DNA of 64,000 nucleotides from contig JAAOMT010000678.1 in assembly GCA_016748015.1 (NCBI GenBank), forward strand, positions 414,389-478,388, in the 5' to 3' direction. Each line of letters begins with the position of its first letter. The first letter of the stretch is position 1. Below are positions 24,525-36,948 of the stretch, piece by piece. The position numbers and the translations under genes were made by a program. The notes below the pieces were generated by a model. It saw only the letters and a program-made list of their open reading frames with translations. It had not been told where the DNA came from and made no database searches. The stretch is from Geosiphon pyriformis. Its lineage: Eukaryota; Glomeromycota; Glomeromycetes; Archaeosporales; Geosiphonaceae.

Positions 24525-26230
24525 TTAAGCCAACTGAGGATCGAAAGAGAAGGCCTCCCTTCTTTCTGACATGAAGTAAGGGTCTCTTCTCTCCGTATTC
24601 AATGAAAATCCTGAACCACTATCACGTCTCTCAAGATTATTAAATCTCTCTGGAAAGATGAAAGGACTTCCACCGTTAAAAGAGCCATTTGAAATATTGG
24701 AAGAATCGCGCCTCTCCAAGCCAAAGTTAGAATCTCTCCTTTCAGAAGTTAACATACCATAAGCAGAATCACGCCTTTCAAAAGCGAAATTGGAATCACG
24801 TCTTTCTAGACCATAGTTAGACTCGCGTCGCTCCAAATTGATATTGGAACTGCTACGATCCGACAAGAGGCTATAAGTGGAATCACGACGTTCGGGATTG
24901 AAGTTACTATCTCTTCTATCACCATTATGGTGATGATTGCTATTGCTTCTAACACCGAGAGGATTCTTCGAGAAACTTAACCTTATTCCACCCTTGACCG
25001 AGTTGGAAAGAGGATTACCGTACAGTTCAGTCATAGCTTGAGTAGCATATTGAACATCTTCAAATTCGACAAAACACATTGGACCATTTTGTTTTGTACG
25101 AAAACACATCCTTTTGTAACCAGGACATTTGGAAAACATTTCTTTTAATTCTTCTTCATTAGTATTCATTGGGAGGTTTCCAACGTATAAAGTATTGCAA
25201 GGTGGATTTTGATCAGCGGGATTAGGCGGTCGAAAAGGTTGCATGGGAAGAGACGGCCCAGTTGGTGCCATTTGAGGCACTAGAATGGGTGGATTCATAG
25301 ACAAGGTTCCCATGCGATTGTTCAAATCGTCGTTTAAAAGTATGGCGGAGGAGAAACCGTTTGTATTAGACACCTTCGTTGATAATGTATTTGGTAATAT
25401 TTCAACTGGGTTGGTTTTCGGGAAGTAATTTAGCTCCTCATTATCCAAGAAACTCTTTGTATAACGACCGTTTACAAGACCACGTGGGGCTCCAACCATA
25501 CCGCCAACAATTGCAGCACCGTTAGAAGGGTCAAATGAGCCACGCGTAGCAGTCGGGAATGGTGATTGATCAGGGAACACGGGTGTAGTAGGAGTGGTTG
25601 GAGTATAAGCGCTTACGTCAGAGAACTCGTAACCATAATCCTGAGGTGATAAAAGATCACTTGGAAGCGGTGGAGCTCCGTAAAGATAGGGTTCATAATT
25701 AGAGGTGTTAATGTTGCTGGGAGTTGGAAAACGTTTTGTAGGAGTGATTAAAGGATAAGCAGAGATATTTTGCTCATTGGAGAGGCCACGTTTAGTGTGC
25801 AAATTCTTTTTCGCCATCTCAGCCTTGAGTACCGATCCCTTCTCAGCGTCAACCTTACGACCGCTAAGAATGTCACGTGCTTCAAGAGCCTCGATTCTAG
25901 AACGAAATTTAGCGAATCCAATCTGCCATAAATCGAAGAAAATTATTAATGAGCACGAGAGAGAGGGAATTGATTAAAAAAGCACAGAATTTATCAAAAG
26001 GCTCCAATAGAACCTACAATTTGTTTTCTAGCGTTGACCCCGTTACCGTTGGCACTACCACCACTATTTATAGCTTCATCGCTGTCCTCAGCGGAGGAGT
26101 CTTTATGAGGAACCTTGAGAGTTGCGGCTTCAAATCCAGGAGAAAAGATAAACATGTTCTGAAACTCACGTTCTTGCATGTCGTCAGGGAAGCCGACGAC
26201 AAAAATTGTAGAGATTTCTTCGTTGATCAT
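24525..26230 (-). CDS. WHI3/Scw1-like RNA-binding protein with two RRMs and RRDS repeats (two exons)
   Basis: Exon 1 is 26230-26018, the intron is 26017-25923 (95 bp, GTAGGT..CAG, phase 0), exon 2 is 25922-24525; the product is 536 aa. RRM1 (residues about 5-115) starts [20 protein letters not shown], has an acidic/Asn/Gly-rich loop, and after the intron continues [21 protein letters not shown] Pro/Thr-rich, probably disordered middle follows (about 130-285). RRM2 (about 287-370) reads [20 protein letters not shown] and [20 protein letters not shown]. The C-terminus repeats RRDS or RRES about ten times. Whi3-type proteins bind mRNAs such as cyclin transcripts and hold them in the cytoplasm; the RRxS sites fit PKA-type control. 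The longer open frame upstream of 26230 starts at TTG, so I chose the ATG. Apparently intact. Confidence 0.9.
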
Positions 26231-27553
26231 GGTCGCCAGTGTGTTTATAAAAAGGGACAATATTGGTATTATGTACAGAGATAATAAAGTATAGTATATG
26301 GAAAATTAAGGGTAATTTAGAGAAATGCAAAAGCAAAGTGAGAATAGTTTTGTGGAGGGGAAATAGGATCTTTTCTTTAGAAAGGGATGCTCCGTGTTGT
26401 ATGTGTGTTTTGACCAATATACAATAAGATGTTGGCAACAATATCTGAATATTTGTGATGAATGATTAGGATGAAAGAAAGGGAAATTTGAGGAAATATG
26501 AGTTAGAAGATGCAAAAAATATCTATTTCTGGTAAAGTGATGTAGGGATGAAAAGGAGACAATGTTGTGCTGCTATGTACATATATGCTGGTCAAGGGCT
26601 TTTTTACGTTGAAGCAAAGTAGCAGCAACGAAAGGAATCAGTTTTTCGCTGGCTACGGTGGGAAGTTTATATTTGGCTTGCGTTGTTAACTGTTTAACGA
26701 CGGCGGTGGCGGCGACGGTGGAGGAATAATAATAGTAAAAAAGCAGCAATAGCAATAGCAGGTAGCAGCAACAACAACAGAGTTGGTTTAAGGACGGGGA
26801 TAGTGATTGATGGTTGTATTTTTTGATAAGGGTATTTCCACGGAGATATAAAAGAAGGTATAAAAGAAAAGATTAGTTTTCTTTGCTTTTGTGGAGGGAA
26901 ACGACTGTTTGTCGGTATATATAAGAGTGTGGATATATATACTGTCAAAACGAAGCCAAGAACAACCAAAAGCAAACAGCTTACAAGAGAAAAGAATATA
27001 GTTCAAAATATTACTGACCTTTTTAAGGTAAACGACGCGAGATGCAAATGATGTGAAGATGCTGTTGATGATGATGCAAATATTATAATATATAGTGATT
27101 TTGATTAAATGATGATGATGGTGGTGAGTGTTACTAGAATAACAGGTAAAGGAAGAATGATGATACGTTGTTGATGGCGAGACAACGCAGGCGAAGAAAA
27201 AAATCTGGAAAGGAAGAGAGCTGGTTCTCTATTTATGACGATTCAAAAAAGATTATGATTGTGACGATGATGAACTTTGGGCGGCGTCAGTGGTATGTTT
27301 ATGTATTCTTTTTAGGAAAAAACGGGGCAGAAGCAACACTAGGAAGTTATTTCCAGTCACAGAGTAGCCAAAAGGAAAGTAATAATCATTCGACAATATA
27401 CCACAATAGAACAAGCGGGATTAATAATATAAAAAGACGCCCATCAGAATTGGTTTGACAAACGAGTACAATGGAAAAAACGGGTATAATATGATTTCCC
27501 GTTTTTATTATGTATATACGGTGTTCAATTATTAATTATTATAGAGTTTTGTT
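26231..27553. other. 5' region of the WHI3-like gene
   Basis: On the minus strand this 1.3 kb is rich in pyrimidine stretches and CAA/CAG/GCTGCT-like words (26560-26790), consistent with a long 5' UTR and promoter. Several short ORFs occur on both strands but none has a recognisable product. A TATA-like run is present near 26920-26940. Confidence 0.4.
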
Positions 27554-27571
27554 AAAAAAAAAAAAAAAAAG

Positions 27572-27628
<57 letters not shown>
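27554..27628. repeat. Poly-A homopolymer (about 75 bp, one interruption)
   Basis: A run of A with a single G at 27571, without N. It may be a slippage product or the tail of an old retroposon. No retroposon body is recognised on its left. Confidence 0.9.
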
Positions 27629-27630
<2 letters not shown>

Positions 27631-29500
27631 TACCTTGTGAAAAAAGGGGGCAAAGGTGATACCAGAACAAAATATCAAGTAAGAATAGGAGCGCATATTA
27701 TTTTATAAAACCGTAAAGCTTTACATTTTTTTTTTCGGGGTGAAGAGGGGTTTCGATTTTCCTTGATTGCTTGCTTATTTGATAGTATCACGTTCAATCA
27801 AGATAACTTGGACAAGAATTGGGTTATCCAAAGGTAGATCATTTTGAATTAATTTAGTGTCTTTGGGATTCTCAGAGTGTTGTGGCTACGATAAATCTCT
27901 GATTTCGGATTGGATAGACTCAACATGTGTAAATTATGGGGGCCTCCGTGATGATCCGATAATATAGAATTCATGCCGCCTTATGGTCACGTATGGCTCG
28001 CCAGAAAGATGGCTGCTGCCCAATATCAGTAATGCCACAAATCAAGAAGAACTCACTAGCCATGCACAGAAACTTGAAACTTTCTCGTTTCCTGGAGGGA
28101 CTTTTTTTTTCTCCATGATTAGATTAATTTACAGGGATTGCATGTTTGAGTGATTCTTTGGCAACGGGGTACATTGTAGCACTTTTGATAAAGATAGTTT
28201 TGCGATGTTGAACCTTGATAATATCTTACATATTGAACGACAGAACCCAGGTTGAACAATTATTATACTCACCGAAAGAGGATATATTGTAATTTTTTTT
28301 GGATGAAACGACATAATTTACTGAAATGCCATAATCCGATTCTGATTCATGAAGAATTAAATGATAAAGATAAGATTCATGTATTTTTCTCTAACATTTT
28401 TGAATAATTATATCAATCACTCTAAAAACTAACATTATATAATATTAAGCATCCCTGAAATTAGATCTTGAAAGGTAATTTATTTTTTTCAAATTAAGAT
28501 GATTTCTTGTAATTAAACGGTGAATAATTCATTAACGGTAAATTAGAATTGTGAAAGTATTTCCGGTGTTGCCAATATCCAGTTTAAGCAAAAATTTTGA
28601 AGTAAAAAATCTCTCGCGACGCACTGATTCCCAATTGAGTTTTGTTTATTTTCCTTTTCGAAAATTTTTGAATATTAATTGCAGAATTCAAAACGACATG
28701 CGTTAATTCATGATTAGAATAATAATAAATTATATGAGGGATATATTATCAGTTCAATATCATTCCAAAAAAAAAAAAAGAAGAAAAGAAAATAAAAGGC
28801 CAATAAAAAGGATTTTGAAATTTCCAAAATTTATTCGTAATGAATTTCAAGGTCCAATTTTTTGATTTGAATGCTGATAGAGAGAAATAAAAAACTTTAG
28901 AGAAAAATTATGATGATGGATCATATTAACCATTGTCTTTAACAATGGCAAGCACGATTTCTCCGAAAAAAAAAAATGAGCACAATCAAAAATATTCCAA
29001 AGGGTTGAAATACAATAAATACTTCAGGCTTTCTCCCGGATCACTTTCCTCCAATTTTAAATGATGATCTTTAGCCTTTTATCCAATTTCGTGTGGATTC
29101 AGTAAATTTTTTATCATAAAAAGGAATCGAGATTTTCATTCAAATTCATTCAGGTTCATTCAAATCCGAGTAGGGTAACAATAGCCAAACAAATAATACT
29201 ATAATTTCCCAAAAATCATATTGATATTATATTAAATTTCAACAACACAATACTTACATTATTCTTCTCGGGATATTTTGAGCATATCTGATTGTTATTA
29301 TTCTGTGCGTGTGCTGCAAGGTGCTGCAGGTGCTTGAAGTGGTATTTCGTTACCAAGAACCACCTTTTTGCACAGGATTTACAGTTAAATTTTCAAAGTT
29401 ACACATACACACATATACACATGCACTGTACTACAGTCTATATTTTTCATTGTTAAACTTATCCCATAATAACAAAATCCTGCCTCAAATACTTACATAT
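27629..29500. other. Intergenic, no supported gene
   Basis: Moderate base composition, several short ORFs without motifs (for example minus 28129-28314), and no splice-linked series that gives a protein. Nothing further is supported. Confidence 0.5.
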
Positions 29501-29501
29501 C

Positions 29502-29502
<1 letters not shown>

Positions 29503-29532
<30 letters not shown>

Positions 29533-29552
29533 GTTTTTATTATTATTATTTT
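29503..29552. repeat. (ATT)n microsatellite, interrupted
   Basis: ATT units broken once by a GTTTTT segment. The plus-strand ORF across it is Leu-rich only because of the repeat. Confidence 0.85.
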
Positions 29553-30319
29553 ACATTGTATGCGCACCTTTCTTTTCTGGCTAATAAGTCGCGTCGAAAA
29601 TTCTATTCAAGGAGTTTTATCAAAAAATTTTTGAACGGTTCGTAATAAAAGAGTGTGAATTAAGAAGTAAAACGTGAAAGTGATGCATCAAGGGTAATTG
29701 TGATAATTGTGGTAATTTTTTAACAATAATTATTATCATAATAAAACTCCGTAATAATGAGATATAAATAAAACTACCCTTACCTTCATTACTTCATTAC
29801 GTCATAATTATGAAATAATAATTAAAGAATTTTAGGAGAGAAAAAGATGTTACCCTTAAAAGTTTTCTTTATATAAAACTCTATTGAAAAAGTGGGTTTG
29901 AATTCCTCAAAAACAATTATCTAAATTGGTCTTGGACTCCTGGAATTAAAGGTTCATTTATCAAGCAAATAATGGTATGATAAAATACTTGATTTCTTTA
30001 CTCCGTTAAATTTCTTCTAATTTCGAGATTTTTTATGCCCTTCTCAAAAAAAAAACCCATCACATGATTTTATAAAAATTTTTATTAAGTATCCTTAGGT
30101 ATAACGATTTTGAATATTTCTATTCAAATTTTATTTCCTTCTTTCCCCATAATGATAACCACTCTTATTTATTTTAAACTCGCACACAAGGTAACAAATC
30201 ATTAAACAATAAGACACAATTTAATTTCTGACCCTCTCACAAAATACATTGATTTTTTGTTCTTTGGTTTGTCGTACCTTTCGCTCTCTTTATATATTGT
30301 TTAGAGGAGAAAATCTTGC

Positions 30320-30321
<2 letters not shown>

Positions 30322-30416
<95 letters not shown>
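30322..30416. repeat. Compound (ATT)n(GTT)n microsatellite
   Basis: About 16 ATT units pass without a break into about 15 GTT units, then imperfect GTT/GTC copies. On the minus strand it encodes a poly-Asn run, which I do not take as a gene. Confidence 0.92.
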
Positions 30417-33007
30417 ACTGTCGTTGTTGTTGTTTGTTGTCGTTGTTATTATTGTTATCATAATCATTTAAATTTTATACCTGTAGAAATCAAGTTTTTG
30501 AGTTCATCCTTTATATTGTTCTTTCGACCACATTCTTTCTGATTCGTCAGAACCCTTTTAGGAATAAAGGAGTTGATAAGGCATCCTAATTTTTGTTACG
30601 TCTGTCATGGTCTGTGTGGAATACCAAAAGTTTTCGTGCATGCATAATACGCATCTAATCCTATGATTTTTATTTAACTTGGGATATGATGGCTTCAATA
30701 TGAGTAAGTTTATTTTATATTTGTTTTTTGTGTATTCTTGGGAATATCCTTGTGCTTAACATTTTATATCTAAAAGTAATTCCATTTTCCATAAATTTCT
30801 GCCAGACCTATTCTAATACTGGCTGGTAATTACCCAAAATTGCGTTTTAACAAATAAAAATAGAGATGTTTATTATTTTCGTGTCTGGCTGAATCATCTC
30901 ACGTAAGTAAAAATTACTTGCTTACTGCGCAACATCTATTATTACCACGTAGCAACACAAATATAAAACACGGGGTCATTTAATTAACTTTCACTAGGCT
31001 CGCATATTTACACAATTTTCTCGATATGACACTCAAAGTTGTACGAAAGCTATGAATGATGTTTTTGCCAAATATTTATTAAGTTGTACATTTTAAAAAG
31101 ATCAATGTGTCATTTTTCGCATTGTAAACTTAGAAACTCGTGAGCGGAGATTCCCCCCGGAAAATAGTAACCTTTAATTAATCAGATATATATAAGCCAT
31201 CCAAAAATATATATGATGATGAGAAAAACAAATAGAACATTTTAGGATTGACAATTTTTTATTTAAAATTAACTCTTTTAGAAGCTTCATATCTTAGCTG
31301 CCTAAATGTTTTCCCGAATTATTTGATATGTCTCTTAAAATTTGCATGGGTAAATATTTCAAATTTGTCAGGCTAAAGTTCGTATAACTTTTCACCCATA
31401 TTTGAAAGTAATATAATTTGAATTAGCAACAAATACAGCAAATATTTTAACAGATAAAAATTTGTTTCATTTCTGTTCGAAATAAGAATGTTTGATATGT
31501 TTTGTAAACAACAACTAATATTATTTATTATTATCTTCAAAATTCAACTTTGTTTATTTAATTTAAATAAAAATCAGATTGGCAGTCTTTGAGCTAGATT
31601 TGATCCAAGAATTAATTCTAATTTGTTTTTTGTTACAAAACCAATTCAAAAAATACTCTTTGTAATATTTTAATTGGTGATTAATTTACAAAAATAAATA
31701 AATTTAATTATATTAATTCATATATTGTAATTATAAAATGTTTTTGAATAAAAAATTATTATTAAATAATTAATGAAATATTAATATATTAACATTTTAA
31801 CTTGAATTAATTTTACTAATACAAAACATTATAGTTTATTATAGTTTAAATAAAATTATTTAGTTCAAATAAATTATTAATATTTTATAATTTTGAATTG
31901 GTTTATTTTTTCAATTTGACTTGTTTTATTTGCTATTTTTTACTTGTAAATTTTTTTTTATAATTTAAATACATTAATTAAATTCAAAAATATTAGTCAA
32001 TTATTAACAATTTATTATTTTTGGCCAAAATTATTTAATTAAAAAAAAAATTATTAACTATTAATCTTAAAATAAAAAATAATAAACATATTTTAGATTA
32101 ATTTTATCATTATTTTAAATAATAAATTATATATTTTAAATTAATTATTATATGAAAATTCTAATTTGTAAAATTTGGTTTCAAACTTTTTTAATTTAAT
32201 GTAAAAAAATTTATTATTTACATAAAAATCTTAAAATTAAATATAATGTTATAAAGTATTGAATTTTAAAAAAGATTTCAGTATATATTTTTTGTTTATT
32301 TAATTATCAATTTTATTAAAAATTGCTCAATATTTGATCATTACTTATAATAATTTTTTTGAAATTTAAATTTTAGTTGGTTTAAAAGAATGTAAGAATT
32401 CATATTAAAATTTTATTTCGAATATAATTTTTTTGAACAAGACTCATTTCTAAAAAAAAAATTGGGAAATTAAAAATCATAAAAATCGATTTCGATGTTA
32501 GTAAAACAAAAAATATCAAAAATTTAAAATACACTAATTATTAAAAAGTTCGAAATTTAATACACCAGATATTAATTTTAACATTATTTAAATTGAAGAA
32601 AATCTCAAAATATGATTATTTTATTTAAAACGAAATTGAATAAATTTATTTTCTTAAATAAATTATTAAATAATTACCTTGGTAATGTAAATGTTTAATC
32701 AATTAATTAATTATCAAAGTTAAAATAATTAATAAGGTAAAAAAACATTATTTACATATTTCAATTCAATTTTAATTGTATCTGTAAAATTTATTGGTCA
32801 ATATTTTAATCTTAATTAGTATTATGTAAACATATTATTAATTATTTCAAAGTTTTTTTTATTTTATTGTAAAATTTCAACAAAATAAATTTATAACTTA
32901 TAAATTTAAAATTCAACAACATAAAATATAAAAACAATTTTCAAATTATAATATTTTATATATTTATAAAATAAAAAAATAAACTATAGTTATTATATGA
33001 AATAAGC
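30417..33007. other. Intergenic, turning into A+T-rich sequence
   Basis: From 30417 to about 31400 the composition is moderate without a supported gene. From about 31400 it becomes an A+T desert like 19872-23330, ending at an assembly gap. Confidence 0.6.
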
Positions 33008-33972
33008 NNNNNNNNNNNNNNNNNNNNNNNNNNNNNNNNNNNNNNNNNNNNNNNNNNNNNNNNNNNNNNNNNNNNNNNNNNNNNNNNNNNNNNNNNNNNN
33101 NNNNNNNNNNNNNNNNNNNNNNNNNNNNNNNNNNNNNNNNNNNNNNNNNNNNNNNNNNNNNNNNNNNNNNNNNNNNNNNNNNNNNNNNNNNNNNNNNNNN
33201 NNNNNNNNNNNNNNNNNNNNNNNNNNNNNNNNNNNNNNNNNNNNNNNNNNNNNNNNNNNNNNNNNNNNNNNNNNNNNNNNNNNNNNNNNNNNNNNNNNNN
33301 NNNNNNNNNNNNNNNNNNNNNNNNNNNNNNNNNNNNNNNNNNNNNNNNNNNNNNNNNNNNNNNNNNNNNNNNNNNNNNNNNNNNNNNNNNNNNNNNNNNN
33401 NNNNNNNNNNNNNNNNNNNNNNNNNNNNNNNNNNNNNNNNNNNNNNNNNNNNNNNNNNNNNNNNNNNNNNNNNNNNNNNNNNNNNNNNNNNNNNNNNNNN
33501 NNNNNNNNNNNNNNNNNNNNNNNNNNNNNNNNNNNNNNNNNNNNNNNNNNNNNNNNNNNNNNNNNNNNNNNNNNNNNNNNNNNNNNNNNNNNNNNNNNNN
33601 NNNNNNNNNNNNNNNNNNNNNNNNNNNNNNNNNNNNNNNNNNNNNNNNNNNNNNNNNNNNNNNNNNNNNNNNNNNNNNNNNNNNNNNNNNNNNNNNNNNN
33701 NNNNNNNNNNNNNNNNNNNNNNNNNNNNNNNNNNNNNNNNNNNNNNNNNNNNNNNNNNNNNNNNNNNNNNNNNNNNNNNNNNNNNNNNNNNNNNNNNNNN
33801 NNNNNNNNNNNNNNNNNNNNNNNNNNNNNNNNNNNNNNNNNNNNNNNNNNNNNNNNNNNNNNNNNNNNNNNNNNNNNNNNNNNNNNNNNNNNNNNNNNNN
33901 NNNNNNNNNNNNNNNNNNNNNNNNNNNNNNNNNNNNNNNNNNNNNNNNNNNNNNNNNNNNNNNNNNNNNNNN
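33008..33972. other. Assembly gap (965 N)
   Basis: Run of N within A+T-rich sequence. The two ORFs reported across it are artefacts. Confidence 0.99.
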
Positions 33973-36948
33973 ATAGTCAAGCAATTACAAAGCTATTAGT
34001 TTTCAGTAAAAAAAAAATCATTTTTAGAAGATTTTAAATTGCTTTAATAATTATTTATTTATTTATTTCTAAATATTAAAATTATTTTTCTGTTATAAAA
34101 TATATATTTTAAAAAAGTAAGCTTTTTTTATATAGTAGTATTTAATGTTTAACACTTTTGTTTTTAAAATACTTGCTAATTTTATTAAGATATATATATA
34201 TTTTATAATTTTTTTTAATATTGAACTTTATTAAAATTTAAGTAGTATCTGTAATTTTTAGATAATAGTCTATTATTGAATTAATTTCATTAGAAAATTA
34301 TTAAATTTCTTATTTTGTAAGCTTTTTAATATGCTAAAATTTTTTTTGTTTTATTATAGTATTACAGTTCAAAATTTTTTTTTTTAACATAGTAATTATA
34401 TTTAATTACATTTAATTATGTATTAACCACTCATATTACATATTTTAGTCACTATTACTAAAGATTTTTGTTCTTTTAGTAATGTTTTTTTTATGTATTG
34501 TAATCTTTAAATTTAACAGATATATATTGTTGCTAAAATTTTTGGCCTAATTTTATTATAATATATTTTTTAAATTGTAAATAAATATTGCAAACATAAT
34601 TCCAAAATTTGTCATTTTAATAAACAATTATTTTTTTGTTATCTTTTAAGCAGTTTTCAGCAATTCAAGTATAATAAATTATAATTGTTTGTGGAAGTTT
34701 CAAAACTTGAAAATTGTGTTTACTGGAACAGCAAAATAATTTGCAAAACCAAATTCCTAGATTCTACGAATACTATTACCTAATTTTTTACGTTTTTGCA
34801 CCTGAAATTCAAATTAAAAGTAAATAAATAACTTGGACAATTATTTCATTTGAATTAATTGTAAATGGCTTTTTTGTTTTATTTTAAAGCATTACTTTAA
34901 TGTTTTTATATTTTTCATCTATTATTTCTCTTCTAACATCGTTTTTAAAAGTATTTCTAAAGCAATTTTAATTAATTTTGGTGAATGTTTTTGGCAACAA
35001 AATTAATTCTTTTTTTGAATATTTAAGATTAAATTCTGTATCAATTTTGTAAACTTTTGGTTTAATTTTTGCTCCATTGTTGGTAAAATATTTGAGTTGT
35101 AATGCTAGTAAATTTTCAAGTAAAAAGATTCTTTTTTCTTCTTTAAATTCAATTTCAATTGAGTTTTTTCAATAAATAATAATATGTAAATTGCATAACA
35201 ATTTGAATATTTCTATTGTAAAATACATTTTTTTAAAAAAAAGCCTTTTTTTATACAAATTTTTATTATACTGTTTTATGTTTTTGAATTTTTTTCTACT
35301 CAGATATTTGTTGATTTTTTAAAAATAAATATAAATTTTAATAAACTATGTATTATTTTAAAGAACCTTAATTAATTTAATTTAAACTGATTAAACTTTA
35401 TTAAACTACTTGAAATCTATGTAAAATGCATAAACTGTAGCTCGCTCGTAAAATGTTAAAAAAAAACAAACAACTGTAGCTTAAACTGCCTAAAATTTAC
35501 TTAAATTACTTAAATTTAGTTTGAACTGCTTGAAATTGCTTTTGTATTAAAAGTTAAAAGTTTTGTATATTTTAATTATAATATTTTACTTTTGTTAATT
35601 AATATAAATTATTTTTAATATAAAAATTGAAATATTATATTAACAATAATTTGAAAAATAAGATAAATAAATTCAGTAAAATAATCAGTAATATTAGGAT
35701 TTAAAATAATCTTTGGTCTAAATTTTAATTATAACAACAATAATTTTGGTCTAATAGTCTGATTTGTAATATTGTTAATTCTTGGCTGATTTCTGTTTGG
35801 TTATAATAACAATTTTAGTAGTAATTATAGCCTAAATTTCAGCTAATCACAGTATTTTCACTTTTAATAACAGCTCAAATTATTCAGCATACCAAAAAAA
35901 TGCTTTAATAACATAGTTAATAAGTTTTAAACATGATAAAAAACAACCAAAAATACATAATATCTATTTTAAACCAAATAATCAATATTAATCAATAGTA
36001 TTTTCATTAAATTATTTTAATAAAAATTTAAGAAAACAACCTAAAAAAATGGTTATTAAAAGAACTTTTGACTAAATGCAAACAAAATTAAAACAATTAC
36101 ACTTTTGTTGTGTATGCTAAGTAATTTTGAGGAAACCAAATTTTTTAGCACAATTGCAGAAGTAATTGAAAAGCAAGACATAAATATATTTTTTATTCTA
36201 AATTTTATTGTGAATTCAATTTATTGAAAGATATTAAGAAACAGCCGAATGTTATACCAGAGAAAATTGTGATTATTTATGGAGAGAATTGCAACAAATT
36301 GTATCTTAAAGTCTTAAATATGTGCCTTTAATTACAATTAAAAGATTTTCTAGAAAAACTTGGTGCTATATGAATCTTTATAAAAAAGGAATTTGTGGTA
36401 AACTTGCATAATATGCAGTTAAAAAATACAAGTTTCATGAAAGAATTTAAAAGAATTAAAATAAATAAATGTATAATTTTATTTTAATTAATAAAATCGT
36501 TTTTATATGACTGAAATTACATTCCAAATTTCGGACTGATAATCAAAACTTGATGACTTCAAATGTCTTGCACCATATAATATTTTATGAATATTTAAAA
36601 TTTGTTGATAAGCATAATAATAAACATTAATAAAACTTGAAAACAATAAAATAAAAAATTTAAGTCAAAATATTAAAATTTTAACCATAACATATGACTT
36701 AAATTAAATATAATTATTGTCCAATATTTTATTTTAATAAATAATCAAAATTTTTAATGTAAAAATATAAATGCAATAATAACTTTAAAAATTATTTTGG
36801 TATATTCAAATTAACAATTATATTAAACAGGGCATACTGCAGGGGTTATTTAACAATAGCGACTTTGTTACCTAAATAGTAATTTATACAGAACCAAACA
36901 TATATTAACGCCATATCTTCCCAAACCATAACAAACACGCAAAACACC
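33973..36948. other. A+T-rich intergenic region
   Basis: About 3 kb of strongly A+T-rich sequence. The part 36120-36420 is slightly less biased and has short open stretches on the plus strand, possibly a very old gene or transposon remnant, but no domain is readable. Confidence 0.5.

Noticed and set aside
25994-26260. Longer N-terminus of the WHI3-like protein starting at 26260
   Set aside because: That start codon is TTG. The ATG at 26230 directly precedes the RRM1 start and is a better choice.
26184-27006. Several overlapping minus-strand ORFs of 60-93 codons upstream of the WHI3-like gene
   Set aside because: Leu/Ser/Tyr-rich, mutually overlapping in different frames, no motif. Better explained as pyrimidine-rich 5' UTR or promoter.
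30237-30542. Poly-Asn (minus) and poly-Ile/Val (plus) ORFs
   Set aside because: Both are translations of the ATT/GTT microsatellite. No flanking domain or splice partner.
32956-33984. ORFs of about 340 codons across the 965-N gap
   Set aside because: Artefacts of the N run.
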